Below are positions 17,754 to 27,591 of a stretch of DNA of 36,177 bases, piece after piece. The stretch is taken from the NCBI GenBank assembly GCA_028873275.1, contig JAGWLJ010000001.1, forward strand, positions 1 to 36,177, written 5' to 3'. The translations under genes and the position numbers were made by a program. Under the pieces are notes generated by a model. That model made no database searches, was not told the origin of the DNA, and saw only the letters and a program-made list of their open reading frames with translations. Numbering within the stretch: position 1 is the first letter of the stretch; every line of letters starts with the position of its first letter. This DNA is from Pseudomonadota bacterium. GTDB lineage: Bacteria; Pseudomonadota; Alphaproteobacteria; Rickettsiales; SXRF01.

Positions 17754-18314
17754 ATGGCCAATAAAAGAAAAAACGATTACGCCCCGCACATCCCGCCTGA
17801 GACGGCGCCGCTTTGCCATGCCGAGGGATGCGCCGAGCGCGGCGCCTACAAAGCGCCGCTGTCGCGCGACAGCCTGCAGGATTACCACTGGTTCTGCCTT
17901 GATCACATCCGCGAGCACAACCAGAAATGGGATTTCTTCGCCGGCATGGATGCCGAGCAGATTGACCTGTTCCGGCGCGATGCCGTGCACGGCCACCGTC
18001 CCACCTGGAGCCGCGAGCAGCGCATCCGCCATTCCTGGCAATTGCAGGATGCGCTTTATGAGTTCCTCCATCCCGATGCCCCGAAGCCGAAAGCCAGGCC
18101 TTCGCTGCCGCCCAAGCTGCGCAAGTCGCTGGCGGCGCTGGACATGGAATATCCCTATACGCTGCAGCAGCTCAAAACGAAATATCGCGCGCTGGCCCGC
18201 AAGCATCACCCGGATGCCAACCGCGGCGATCCGCAATCGGAGGAACGCTTCAAGAAAATCACCGCCGCCTACCAGCACCTGCTGGCGCACGGCAAAGAAG
18301 CGTTGCCTGCCTGA
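17754..18314 (+). CDS. J-domain (DnaJ-like) co-chaperone, alphaproteobacterial type
   Basis: The protein has 186 residues. The N-terminal half carries a Cys/His set (CHAEGCAERGAY, then YHWFCLDHIREHN) followed by FFAGMDAEQI and HRPTW, a pattern I know from alphaproteobacterial J proteins encoded beside bolA/cobS. The C-terminal J domain (about 130-180) has LKTKYRALARKHHPDAN with the HPD tripeptide needed to stimulate DnaK. No Gly/Phe region or zinc-finger repeats of true DnaJ are present. No ribosome binding site is obvious. The specific client is unknown. Confidence 0.9.
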   Translation: MANKRKNDYAPHIPPETAPLCHAEGCAERGAYKAPLSRDSLQDYHWFCLDHIREHNQKWDFFAGMDAEQIDLFRRDAVHGHRPTWSREQRIRHSWQLQDALYEFLHPDAPKPKARPSLPPKLRKSLAALDMEYPYTLQQLKTKYRALARKHHPDANRGDPQSEERFKKITAAYQHLLAHGKEALPA

Positions 18315-18348
18315 GCGTATTCACCTATATCAAACCACAGGAGACCTT

Positions 18349-18648
18349 ATGATTTCACATGCACGAATCGCACTGGCAGCGCTCATGCTGATGACCGGCA
18401 ACACAGCGGCGCTGGCGGATAATCCTGCCCCCAAGCCACAGGCTCCGGCGAAACCGCCCGCCGCCAAAGCAGCATCGGCCGTGTGGACAACGCAGGACAT
18501 CGCCGCCTATTGCCTGCCGATCGCCGATGGCAATCCCAACAGCCATGCCTACCAGGGCTGCATGGAGCGCCAGCAGAGGCATCTCGGCCGCGTCAAAACC
18601 CCGGCCGACATCAACGACCTGGAAAACGCCAGAGCCCTCAGCCAATGA
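18349..18648 (+). CDS. Small secreted protein of unknown function
   Basis: The protein has 99 residues. CAGGAGACC precedes the ATG at 18349. A signal peptide is clear (ARIALAALMLMTGNTAALA, cleavage about residue 23), followed by a Pro/Ala/Lys-rich linker and a small domain with two Cys (AYCLPIADG and QGCMERQ). The ends overlap cobS by 4 bases (ATGA). It is probably periplasmic. No family recognised. It is unusual between a cytoplasmic J protein and cobS. Confidence 0.8.
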   Translation: MISHARIALAALMLMTGNTAALADNPAPKPQAPAKPPAAKAASAVWTTQDIAAYCLPIADGNPNSHAYQGCMERQQRHLGRVKTPADINDLENARALSQ

Positions 18649-19619
18649 TCAAACCCGCCATCGCAGGCAGCGCTCTGGACGCCCCCGACAAACTCGTATC
18701 CGCCGAAAAACTGTTCGGCTTCAAATGGCCGGGGCAGCTTCCCGCCTTCTCCGCGCGCGACGAGCATGTGCCGGAGATCGACCCCGACTATCATTTCGAG
18801 CCGGAGGCGACGCGCGCCATTCTTGCCGGTTTCGTGCATAACCGCCGCGTCATCGTGCAGGGCTATCACGGCACCGGCAAGTCGACGCATATCGAGCAGG
18901 TGGCGGCGCGTCTCAACTGGCCGATGGTGCGCGTCAACCTCGACAGCCATATCAGCCGCACCGACCTGGTGGGCCGCGATGTCATCAAACTGCAGGACGG
19001 CAAGCAGGTGACGCAGTTCCAGGAGGGCATCCTGCCCTGGGCGCTTTCCCGCCCGATGGCGCTGGTCTTCGACGAATACGATGCCGGCCGCCCGGACGTC
19101 ATGTTCGTCATCCAGCGCGTGCTGGAGGCGCATGGAAAATTTACTCTGCTCGACCAGAACCGCGTTATCACCCCTCACCCGTATTTCCGCCTGTTCGCCA
19201 CCTCGAACACGGTGGGGCTGGGCGATTCGACCGGGCTCTATCATGGCACGCAGCCCATCAACCAGGGGCAGATGGACCGCTGGAACATCGTCGCCAACCT
19301 GAATTACCTGCCGCCGGCGGAAGAGCTGAAAATCATCATGGCCAAGGTCAAGGAGATGGCCAGGGAGAAGGACAAGCTGCAAAGCATGATCGCCATGGCG
19401 AATCTCACCCGCGAGGGTTTCATGAACGGGGACATCTCCACCGTCATGTCGCCGCGCACCGTCCTCAACTGGGCGGAGAATGCCGGAATCTTCGGCGATG
19501 TTACCACCGCCTTCAAGCTAACCTTCTTCAACAAATGCGACGAGGCCGAGCGGCCAATTATCGCCGAGTATTACCAGCGGTGTTTTAACGTGGATATCCT
19601 GCAAAGCCCCTCGGCATGA
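18645..19619 (+). CDS. cobS: CobS-type AAA+ ATPase (aerobic cobaltochelatase subunit)
   Basis: The protein has 324 residues, the normal CobS length. The start at 18645 (MIKPAIAG) is given by the ATGA overlap; the frame further upstream lies over the small secreted gene. It has Walker A GYHGTGKST (73-81), Walker B ALVFDEYDAG, and SNTVGLGDSTGLYHGTQPINQGQMDRW, the sensor region typical of CobS. With CobT and CobN, CobS inserts Co2+ into hydrogenobyrinate diamide. CobT is absent here, as the next gene is ETF-QO. The role could be cobaltochelatase or another MoxR-like chaperone task. Confidence 0.92.
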   Translation: MIKPAIAGSALDAPDKLVSAEKLFGFKWPGQLPAFSARDEHVPEIDPDYHFEPEATRAILAGFVHNRRVIVQGYHGTGKSTHIEQVAARLNWPMVRVNLDSHISRTDLVGRDVIKLQDGKQVTQFQEGILPWALSRPMALVFDEYDAGRPDVMFVIQRVLEAHGKFTLLDQNRVITPHPYFRLFATSNTVGLGDSTGLYHGTQPINQGQMDRWNIVANLNYLPPAEELKIIMAKVKEMAREKDKLQSMIAMANLTREGFMNGDISTVMSPRTVLNWAENAGIFGDVTTAFKLTFFNKCDEAERPIIAEYYQRCFNVDILQSPSA

Positions 19620-21202
19620 CCGAAGCCATGGAATATGACGTCGTCATCGTCGGGGCCGGGCCAGCCGGGCTGGCGGCGGCGATCCGGCTCAGGCAATTAT
19701 CGCAGGATATCAGCGTCTGCATTCTGGAAAAAGGCTCGGAGGTCGGCGCGCATATTCTCTCCGGCGCGGTGCTGGAACCGCGTGCGCTCAGCGAGCTGAT
19801 TCCCGACTGGAAGGAAAAAGGCGCGCCGGTGACGCAGGCCGTCACCGAGGACCGCTTTCTGCTGCTGACGAAAAAGCATGCGCTGCGCCTGCCGACGCCG
19901 CCGCAGATGAAGAATCACGGCAATTACATCATCAGCCTGGGCAATCTCTGCCGCTGGCTGGGCCAGGAGGCCGAAAGCATCGGCGTGCAGATATTCCCCG
20001 GCTTCCCCGCCGCCGACCTGCTGATAGAAAACGGCCGCGTCGCCGGCGTCATCACCGGCGAGTTCGGCCGCGCCAAAGACGGCCATGAAAAACCCGGCTA
20101 TCAGCCGGGCATCGCCGTCAAAGGCAAATATACCTTATTCGCCGAGGGATGCCGCGGCTCGCTGTCCGAACGCCTGATGAAGGAATTTGGGCTGCGCGAC
20201 GGCGTAAGCCCGCAGACCTACGGCATCGGCATCAAGGAGTTATGGGAAATCGACCCGGCAAAACATAAGCCCGGGCTGGTCATCCACAGCTTTGGCTGGC
20301 CGCTGGACAGCAAAACCTATGGCGGTTCATTCCTCTATCACAACGCCGCCAGCCAGATCGCCGTCGGCTTCGTGATCGGACTGGATTACGAGAACCCGCA
20401 TCTCGACCCGTTCATGGAATTCCAGCGCTTCAAGACGCACCCGGCCATCGCCCCGTATTTCGAGGATGGCAAGCGCATCTGCTACGGCGCGCGCGCCATC
20501 AACGAGGGCGGCTTCCAGTCCATCCCGAAGCTGACGTTCCCCGGCGGCGCGCTGATCGGCTGCGCGGCAGGCTTCGTCAACGTGCCCAAGGTCAAGGGCA
20601 GCCACAACGCCATGAAATCGGGCATGCTGGCGGCGGAGGCCATCGCCGCCTCAGCGCTCGAATCCTATCCCGAAAAACTCAAATCCAGCTGGATTCACGA
20701 CGAGCTGTATAAAGTCCGCAACATCCGCCCTGCCTTCCACAAAGGGCTTATCCCCGGCCTGCTCTATGCCGCCGTCGACACTTTTCTTTTTCGCGGCCGC
20801 GCGCCGTGGACATTCAGGAACCATGCCGACCATCTTCAGCTGCGTAAGACTTCGCAAAGCCCGAAAATCAGCTATTCCAGGCCCGACGGCAAGCTGACCT
20901 TCGACCGCATGTCATCGGTTTTTCTCTCCGCCACCAACCACGAGGAAGACCAGCCCTGCCACCTGAAGCTCAAGAATCCGGAGGTGCCGGTGGAGATCAA
21001 CCTGCCGCAATACGACGCGCCGGAGCAGCGCTATTGCCCGGCGGGTGTATATGAGATCGTGCGCGAGGCGAACAGCCCAAGGCTGCAGATCAACGCCCCC
21101 AACTGCGTGCACTGCAAGACCTGCGACATCAAGGACCCGACGCAGAACATCGTCTGGACCACGCCCGAAGGCGGCGGCGGCCCGAATTACTCGGGGATGT
21201 AG
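19616..21202 (+). CDS. Electron transfer flavoprotein-ubiquinone oxidoreductase
   Basis: The protein has 528 residues (family about 540-560). The FAD-binding fold starts at YDVVIVGAGPAGLAAAIRL, with LEKGSEVGAHILSGAVLEPRAL, GCRGSLSERL and the flavin/ubiquinone segment GGFQSIPKLTFPGGALIGC. The C-terminal 4Fe-4S site has Cys in RYCPAGVYE and CVHCKTCDIKDPTQNIVW. It passes electrons from ETF to ubiquinone at the inner membrane during acyl-CoA and amino-acid oxidation. It is coupled to cobS by ATGA. Its stop is 3 bases from that of the convergent sulfotransferase. Confidence 0.97.
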   Translation: MTEAMEYDVVIVGAGPAGLAAAIRLRQLSQDISVCILEKGSEVGAHILSGAVLEPRALSELIPDWKEKGAPVTQAVTEDRFLLLTKKHALRLPTPPQMKNHGNYIISLGNLCRWLGQEAESIGVQIFPGFPAADLLIENGRVAGVITGEFGRAKDGHEKPGYQPGIAVKGKYTLFAEGCRGSLSERLMKEFGLRDGVSPQTYGIGIKELWEIDPAKHKPGLVIHSFGWPLDSKTYGGSFLYHNAASQIAVGFVIGLDYENPHLDPFMEFQRFKTHPAIAPYFEDGKRICYGARAINEGGFQSIPKLTFPGGALIGCAAGFVNVPKVKGSHNAMKSGMLAAEAIAASALESYPEKLKSSWIHDELYKVRNIRPAFHKGLIPGLLYAAVDTFLFRGRAPWTFRNHADHLQLRKTSQSPKISYSRPDGKLTFDRMSSVFLSATNHEEDQPCHLKLKNPEVPVEINLPQYDAPEQRYCPAGVYEIVREANSPRLQINAPNCVHCKTCDIKDPTQNIVWTTPEGGGGPNYSGM

Positions 21203-21205
21203 CTT

Positions 21206-22021
21206 TTACGCATCGGCGTAATACTCCCGCGTGAATATACCGTATTTCTTGAGGCTGGCGCGGATGCGTTCAACGTTTTTCTGCGAGTGCATGCGGTTGC
21301 GCGGCTCTATCAGCTTGGCGGATTTTGGCACGCGCTGCCGGCCAAATAACCGGCCAACCATGCCGGGGTCGCGCACTACGTCCTCATAGCGCAGGATATC
21401 GATATGCTCGCGGCTTTCGTAATAGCGCTGGAGATATAAGTCATACAACTGAACAAATTTGTCGGTCTCATTGGTTTCAGCATCCATCACCGTCAACGCT
21501 TCCGGCCAGAAGCGGGCGATGCCGTGCGGATTACCCCTTCTGAGCGGCGGCTTTTCCATCGCCTGCCATGATGCCACCACATCCAGCGGATTACGGATAA
21601 CGGCTATAATTCTGAAATGATTAAACCGCACCAGCATCGGCAGCAATGCCGTGTAGAGCGTGTGGTGCTTCATGGCGAGAATGAATCCTTCCCTGAGGCC
21701 AGGTCGCGTAAAGCTGATGGGAAGCGGTTCGTTGGTGACATCATCCTTTGCCTGACGGGGATCATGCATGCCGTCGAGCAGCGGAACGCCGTCTTCGGCG
21801 CGCCAATCGGGGATGAATTCGCCGCGCATCAGCTGCAGGCGCTGCCAGAAGAAATCGCCGACCAGCCATTTGCAAAACGCGAGCCGGCTGGACATGCGGC
21901 GCGCATTTTCCAGATGCCAGTCAGGACTGTTGAGGCAGACGGATTGCGGAAGATGGTCGATTAATGCCGAAACCACCGTTGCCCCGGAACGCGGCAAGCC
22001 GGTGAGGATGACGTCCGTCAT
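21206..22021 (-). CDS. Sulfotransferase family protein
   Basis: The protein has 271 residues. The N-terminal TGLPRSGATVVSALI is the PAPS 5'-phosphosulfate loop, and AVIRNPLDVVASW is the 3'-phosphate binding segment. The middle is rich in aromatic residues (GDFFWQRLQL). The C-terminus has RNRMHSQKNVERIRASLKKYGI. The acceptor is unknown: carbohydrate, lipid or peptide. PAPS could come from the APS kinase domain of cysNC in this window, but that gene is 15 kb away. Two bases of overlap-free space separate it from ETF-QO, and it is downstream of a 62-residue gene on the same strand. Confidence 0.85.
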   Translation of the reverse strand: MTDVILTGLPRSGATVVSALIDHLPQSVCLNSPDWHLENARRMSSRLAFCKWLVGDFFWQRLQLMRGEFIPDWRAEDGVPLLDGMHDPRQAKDDVTNEPLPISFTRPGLREGFILAMKHHTLYTALLPMLVRFNHFRIIAVIRNPLDVVASWQAMEKPPLRRGNPHGIARFWPEALTVMDAETNETDKFVQLYDLYLQRYYESREHIDILRYEDVVRDPGMVGRLFGRQRVPKSAKLIEPRNRMHSQKNVERIRASLKKYGIFTREYYADA

Positions 22022-22027
22022 CCGGCG

Positions 22028-22216
22028 TCAGATGTTCTTGTAGGCGATCGGCAGCTTCGTGTTCTTGTCGATGACCAGGTTGCCGTCCTCGAAGGCGGCA
22101 GCGATATAACGTCCCACGCCGCGCATGATGAAAAGCACCGGCTTGACGGTTTTCCCATTGTATTTACGTAACTCCGTGACTTTGCCGCGGGCTTCCGGAT
22201 TATTTTTGCTGCTCAT
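22028..22216 (-). CDS. Small conserved-looking basic protein, unknown
   Basis: The protein has 62 residues. It is basic, with a compact beta-rich pattern (KPVLFIMRGVGRYIAAAFEDGNLVIDKNT). No signal peptide or membrane segment is seen. It lies 6 bases upstream of the sulfotransferase on the same strand, so the two are probably co-transcribed. I do not recognise the family. Codon use resembles the neighbours, which supports a real gene. Confidence 0.6.
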   Translation of the reverse strand: MSSKNNPEARGKVTELRKYNGKTVKPVLFIMRGVGRYIAAAFEDGNLVIDKNTKLPIAYKNI

Positions 22217-22294
22217 AGTTCGCTACCGAATTGAAAAATCGTTTCAACATTAGAGGAATTTCCATTAATATAAGAGAGCCGTAAAAAATCAAGG

Positions 22295-22318
22295 CGTAAG
22301 TGTTCAATTCCTTATAAA
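22295..22318 (+). promoter_or_regulatory. Possible -10 region upstream of the TPR gene
   Basis: TATAAA at about 22313-22318 lies in an AT-rich leader about 45 bases before the favoured start at 22364. The matching -35 is poor. Reported only as a candidate. Confidence 0.25.
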
Positions 22319-22363
22319 ATGAGCGTTTCAGTGACCCTTCTCAAGGCAGTATACCCCAATTCC

Positions 22364-24061
22364 ATGAAAATCCACCAGAAATTATGGCTGTGGGCGACCG
22401 CTGCCCTGCTTGCCGCCGCCCCTTTCCCGGCTCAGGCCGACGGTCAGATCAGCGCGGGCGATTACCTGTCCGGCCAGTTCGCCCGCGACAATGGCGATAT
22501 GGACAGCGCCATCCGCCGCCTCCAGCAGGTGCTGAAAGAGCAGCCGGGTAACACCATGGTCGCGGGCGAGCTGGAAGGCATGCTGCTGCTTGAGGGCCAT
22601 ATCAACGAAGCAACGGTAATGGCGGAAGAAATTCGCAAGCTCAATGCCAAAGATCCGCTTTCCGGGCTGGTGCTGGCGCTGCGTTCCATAAAGAATAATC
22701 AGCCGGAAGACGCGGCGAAAATCCTCGATGCCACGCAGGGCGGCTCGGCGCAGCTGTGGCTGCCGCTGGTCTCGGCCTGGCTGGATTTCGGCCGCCACAA
22801 GCTCGACAAGCCGCTGACCGTGGAGGGCCTGAGCGCCGATGTCGGCCATGCAAGGCCGCTGGCTTACTATCACCTGGCGCTGGTCAACGCCGCCGCCGGC
22901 TTCACGGACGCCGCCGCGCAGGATTTCAAAAACGCCGTCGAAGACCCGCGTTCTCCCTCGATGCGCGTCATGCGCATGCTGCTGGCGTTTTATGAAAAGA
23001 ACGGTCATCCGGCCGCTTTGACCCCCATCGTCGAAGCCTACCGCGACTCCCATCCCGGCAGCGATGAGCATACCGACACCGCCATCATCGCCACCGTGCA
23101 GGACGGGGTATCCGAGGTGCTGTTCTCCATGGGCGGCATCATGCTGGGCAGCGGCATGAGCAACGACGCCGCCATCTACCTGCAGCTGGCGCTTTTCCTG
23201 CGCCCGGATTTCCCGGAAGCGCAGATGGCCCTGGCCGATTCGTTCGCCGATCAGCAGGATTATGCCCGGGCCAATGATATCTATGGCAAGATTGCTGAGC
23301 AGAGCCCGTTGTACCGCAAGGCGCAGATGCACATCGCCGTCAACGAAGACCGCTCGGGAAAACTGAGTGACGCGCTGGAGCGGCTTGACCGCATGGCGCA
23401 GCGTTTTCCCGCTGACGCCGACGCCCTGATCACCCGGGGCGACCTGCTGCGCGTGCATGGCCGCTATGGCGATGCCGTTGACAGCTATACCCAGGCCATC
23501 AGCCGCATCCCCGAGCTGAAGAGCAATCAATGGCCGCTGCTGTTCGCGCGCGGCGCCTGCTATGAACGCATAGGCAAATGGCAGGAAGCTGAGAAGGATC
23601 TCCGGCAGGCGCTGGCCCTGCAGCCCGACGAGCCGGATGTGCTGAACTACCTGGCCTATGGCTGGCTGGAGCGCGGCGAATCGGTCTCCGAGGCCCGCGC
23701 CATGCTGGAGAAAGCCTTCCGCCAGCGTCCCGATGACGCACAGATCGCCGACAGCATGGGCTGGTCGCTGTATCTCTCGGGCAATTACGAGGAAGCGGCG
23801 CAATATATCGAAAAAGCAGTCGACCTGCTGCCCGGCGACCCCACGGTCAACGACCATCTGGGCGATGTGTACTGGCGGCTGGGGCATAAGACCGAGGCGC
23901 GCTACCAGTGGGAGCGTTCGCTGAATTCCTCGCCGGAAACCCGCCTGGCCGGGGATATCCAGAAAAAGCTCAAGGATGGCCTGCCGCCGATCCGGCTGGC
24001 CAATACGGTGACGCCGGTGGCCGAGAGCAAGCCGTCCATCAGCACGGACGCCACGCCATAA
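22364..24061 (+). CDS. Secreted TPR-repeat protein
   Basis: The protein has 565 residues from the ATG at 22364, which starts a proper signal peptide (KLWLWATAALLAAAPFPAQA). An ATG at 22319 would put 15 extra residues before it. The mature part is a chain of TPR units. Examples are AGDYLSGQFARDNGDMDSAIRRLQQVLKEQP at the start and LNYLAYGWLERGESVSEARAMLEKAF, GWSLYLSGNYEEAAQYIEKAVDLLP and LGDVYWRLGHKTEARYQWERSL near the end. It is probably a periplasmic or outer-membrane-facing scaffold. TPR proteins of this size next to ispE are common in alphaproteobacteria. No lipobox Cys is seen. The stop abuts the ispE ATG. Confidence 0.88.
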   Translation: MKIHQKLWLWATAALLAAAPFPAQADGQISAGDYLSGQFARDNGDMDSAIRRLQQVLKEQPGNTMVAGELEGMLLLEGHINEATVMAEEIRKLNAKDPLSGLVLALRSIKNNQPEDAAKILDATQGGSAQLWLPLVSAWLDFGRHKLDKPLTVEGLSADVGHARPLAYYHLALVNAAAGFTDAAAQDFKNAVEDPRSPSMRVMRMLLAFYEKNGHPAALTPIVEAYRDSHPGSDEHTDTAIIATVQDGVSEVLFSMGGIMLGSGMSNDAAIYLQLALFLRPDFPEAQMALADSFADQQDYARANDIYGKIAEQSPLYRKAQMHIAVNEDRSGKLSDALERLDRMAQRFPADADALITRGDLLRVHGRYGDAVDSYTQAISRIPELKSNQWPLLFARGACYERIGKWQEAEKDLRQALALQPDEPDVLNYLAYGWLERGESVSEARAMLEKAFRQRPDDAQIADSMGWSLYLSGNYEEAAQYIEKAVDLLPGDPTVNDHLGDVYWRLGHKTEARYQWERSLNSSPETRLAGDIQKKLKDGLPPIRLANTVTPVAESKPSISTDATP

Positions 24062-24931
24062 ATGAGCGATCCCCTGCGTATCGCTGCCCCGGCGAAGCTC
24101 AATCTTTTCCTGCAGGTCACCGGCAGGCGCCCGGATAATTACCATCTGCTGGAAAGCCTGGTAGCCTTCACCGATTTCGGCGATACGCTGGAGATCCGCC
24201 CGGCGGATGACATCTCGCTCACCGTCGAAGGGCCGTTTTCCGCGCCGCTTCAGGATAGCGGGCAGAACCTGGTCATGCAGGCGGCGGAGCTGCTGCGGGC
24301 CGAGGCGGGGGTAAAAGACGGTGCGCAGATCGTGCTTTCCAAGCATATCCCCATCGCCGCCGGGCTGGGGGGCGGCTCGGCCGATGCGGCAGCGGCCCTG
24401 CGCGGCCTCAGGGCATTATGGAATATCGCCATCGATAATGAAGACCTGCACAGGCTGGCTCTCACCCTGGGTAGCGACGTGCCGGCCTGCCTGCTCTCGC
24501 AGCCATTATGGCTGCAGGGCACCGGCGACGAGGTTACGCCGGTGCCCATGCACGCCGAGGCATGGGCGGTGCTGGTCAATCCCGGCCTGCCACTGGCGAC
24601 GGCAGACGTATTCGGGCGCTTTTCCGGCGTTTTCGCCGCCGCTTCCGACGCGCCGGAAGCTATCGATTCGTTGGACGACCTGGCCATGCTGATCCAGCTT
24701 CGCCAGAACGCCCTGACGCCCGCCGCCGCCGCGCTGATGCCCGCGATCAACGACGTGCTGGCAGCGATCCGCAATTCTTCCGGCTGCCTGCTGGCGCGCA
24801 TGTCGGGCAGCGGCGCCACCTGCTTCGGCCTTTATGCCAGCGAGGCCAGCGCCAGGATGGCCGCCGAAACGATTCACGGCAAGCATCCCGGCTGGTGGTG
24901 CGTAAGCACGGGATTCCATGAAGCGCAATAA
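24062..24931 (+). CDS. ispE: 4-diphosphocytidyl-2-C-methyl-D-erythritol kinase
   Basis: The protein has 289 residues, GHMP kinase fold. N-terminal RIAAPAKLNLFLQVTGRRPDNYHLLESLVAF is the IspE signature. The ATP loop is PIAAGLGGGSADAAAALRGL, and LGSDVPACL and ARMSGSGATCFGLY complete the active site. It phosphorylates CDP-methylerythritol in the MEP isoprenoid pathway. Its ATG directly follows the TAA of the TPR gene, and its end overlaps the next gene by 14 bases. Confidence 0.97.
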   Translation: MSDPLRIAAPAKLNLFLQVTGRRPDNYHLLESLVAFTDFGDTLEIRPADDISLTVEGPFSAPLQDSGQNLVMQAAELLRAEAGVKDGAQIVLSKHIPIAAGLGGGSADAAAALRGLRALWNIAIDNEDLHRLALTLGSDVPACLLSQPLWLQGTGDEVTPVPMHAEAWAVLVNPGLPLATADVFGRFSGVFAAASDAPEAIDSLDDLAMLIQLRQNALTPAAAALMPAINDVLAAIRNSSGCLLARMSGSGATCFGLYASEASARMAAETIHGKHPGWWCVSTGFHEAQ

Positions 24932-25331
24932 AATCCGCTACCAGAGCACACCCAAAAAGCGCGTGGTCATCACGCTGACCGGCAAGGTCCACCTGCAATA
25001 CGGCGACGAAGAGGCCATCGCCGTCGCGGGCAAGGGCGACCTGCTGCTGCATCCGCGCTGCGAGGCGCTGAGCGGCCCGCGCCTTGGCGATTACGGCAGC
25101 ACCGGCTATGCCGGGTATTTCAAGCTGGACGTGCATGATGGCAGCCAATGGCAGCCGGTCATCGTTAATGATATATTCCCGCAGTCGGAGCATCATTTTT
25201 CCAAGAGCGAATGCGCCATCGACACCGCGACGCTGTGCATGGAGATCCTGCGCGGGCTGGCCGGCACAGCGCTGCTGCGCACCTACCGCGAGCATTACGC
25301 TCCGGAGGACAGCGGGGAAGAGGCGGATTAG
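24918..25331 (+). CDS. Hypothetical protein between ispE and glmM
   Basis: The protein has 137 residues. The N-terminus is very basic (MKRNKIRYQSTPKKR), then a beta-rich domain (VVITLTGKVHLQYGDEEAIAVAGKGDLLLHPRCEAL, and GYAGYFKLDVHDGSQWQPVIVNDIFPQ), ending acidic (APEDSGEEAD). Three Cys are present without a spacing I recognise. It overlaps ispE by 14 bases and so is translationally coupled. No family recognised, but G+C content and codon use match the neighbours. Confidence 0.75.
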   Translation: MKRNKIRYQSTPKKRVVITLTGKVHLQYGDEEAIAVAGKGDLLLHPRCEALSGPRLGDYGSTGYAGYFKLDVHDGSQWQPVIVNDIFPQSEHHFSKSECAIDTATLCMEILRGLAGTALLRTYREHYAPEDSGEEAD

Positions 25332-25344
25332 CTATTGCTTCAAT

Positions 25345-25373
25345 TTGCGTATTGCTCCCTGATGCCATATAAT
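25345..25373 (+). promoter_or_regulatory. Sigma-70 promoter of glmM-thiD
   Basis: TTGCGT (25345-25350) and a perfect TATAAT (25368-25373) are separated by 17 bases. The expected transcript starts near 25380 and leaves about 30 bases before glmM, which has AAAAGGA just upstream of its ATG. Confidence 0.75.
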
Positions 25374-25409
25374 TTCTTTTAAAGTCCCAAATGATATAAA
25401 AGGACGTTC

Positions 25410-26754
<1,345 letters not shown>

Positions 26755-26762
<8 letters not shown>

Positions 26763-27591
26763 AGTCAAAGGCCGGGTGCTGATTATCGCCGGCTCCGATT
26801 CCGGTGGCGGGGCAGGAATTCAGGGAGATATCAAAACCGTCACCTGCCTCGGCGGTTATGCCGCCACCGCCATCACGGCGCTCACCGCACAGAATACGCA
26901 GGGCGTATTCGGCATCCATGACGTGCCGGAGGATTTCATCCGCCAGCAGATGATGCTGGTGCTGGAGGATATCGGCGCCGATGCCTTTAAAACCGGGATG
27001 CTGCATAAGGCCGGCGTGATCAAAACGGTAGCGGAGGTAATTGCTGATTACCCTTCCATTCCCCTCATCCTCGATCCCGTCATGATCGCCAAGGGCGGCG
27101 CGGCGCTGCTGGAGCCGGAGGCGATCGTCGCTCTGAAGGAACGGCTGATCCCGCTGGCCGCCGTCATCACTCCCAATATTCCTGAGGCCGAGCAGTTATC
27201 CGGCATACGCATTCAGGGCGTCGACGACATGAAGCGCGCCGCCGAGCGTATCCTTGCATTCGGCTGTAAAGCGGTGCTGATCAAAGGCGGCCATCTGGAA
27301 GGCGATATGATTACCGATCTGCTGCTGGACGCTTCCGGCCAGAGCCGCACTTACACGCAGCCGCGGCTGCATACGCGCCACACGCACGGCACCGGCTGCG
27401 CGCTGGCTTCCGCCATCGCCACCGGGCAGGCGCAGGGCATGACGCTCGCCGATGCGGTGCGGCGGGCGCAGGATTACGTGCGGATGGCTATCGAAAACGC
27501 TCCGGGGCTGGGAAAAGGCCATGGCCCGCTCGGTCACGGCCACACGGTCAGGGTCCTTCAATCCCCGACGCCGCAAGCGGCGGCTGACTGA
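26755..27591 (+). CDS. thiD: Hydroxymethylpyrimidine/phosphomethylpyrimidine kinase
   Basis: The protein has 278 residues, ribokinase-like. IAGSDSGGGAGIQGDIKT binds substrate, ITALTAQNTQGV and KTGML follow, and the C-terminal anion hole is HTRHTHGTGCALASAIA. It phosphorylates HMP and HMP-P in thiamine synthesis. It overlaps glmM by 8 bases, and its last 44 bases are shared with the convergent membrane-protein gene. No thiamine riboswitch was seen upstream. Confidence 0.96.

Noticed and set aside
22382..24346. Open frame of 654 codons antisense to the TPR gene and ispE
   Set aside because: It crosses two real genes, has no start signal, and its composition is that of reverse-complement shadow.
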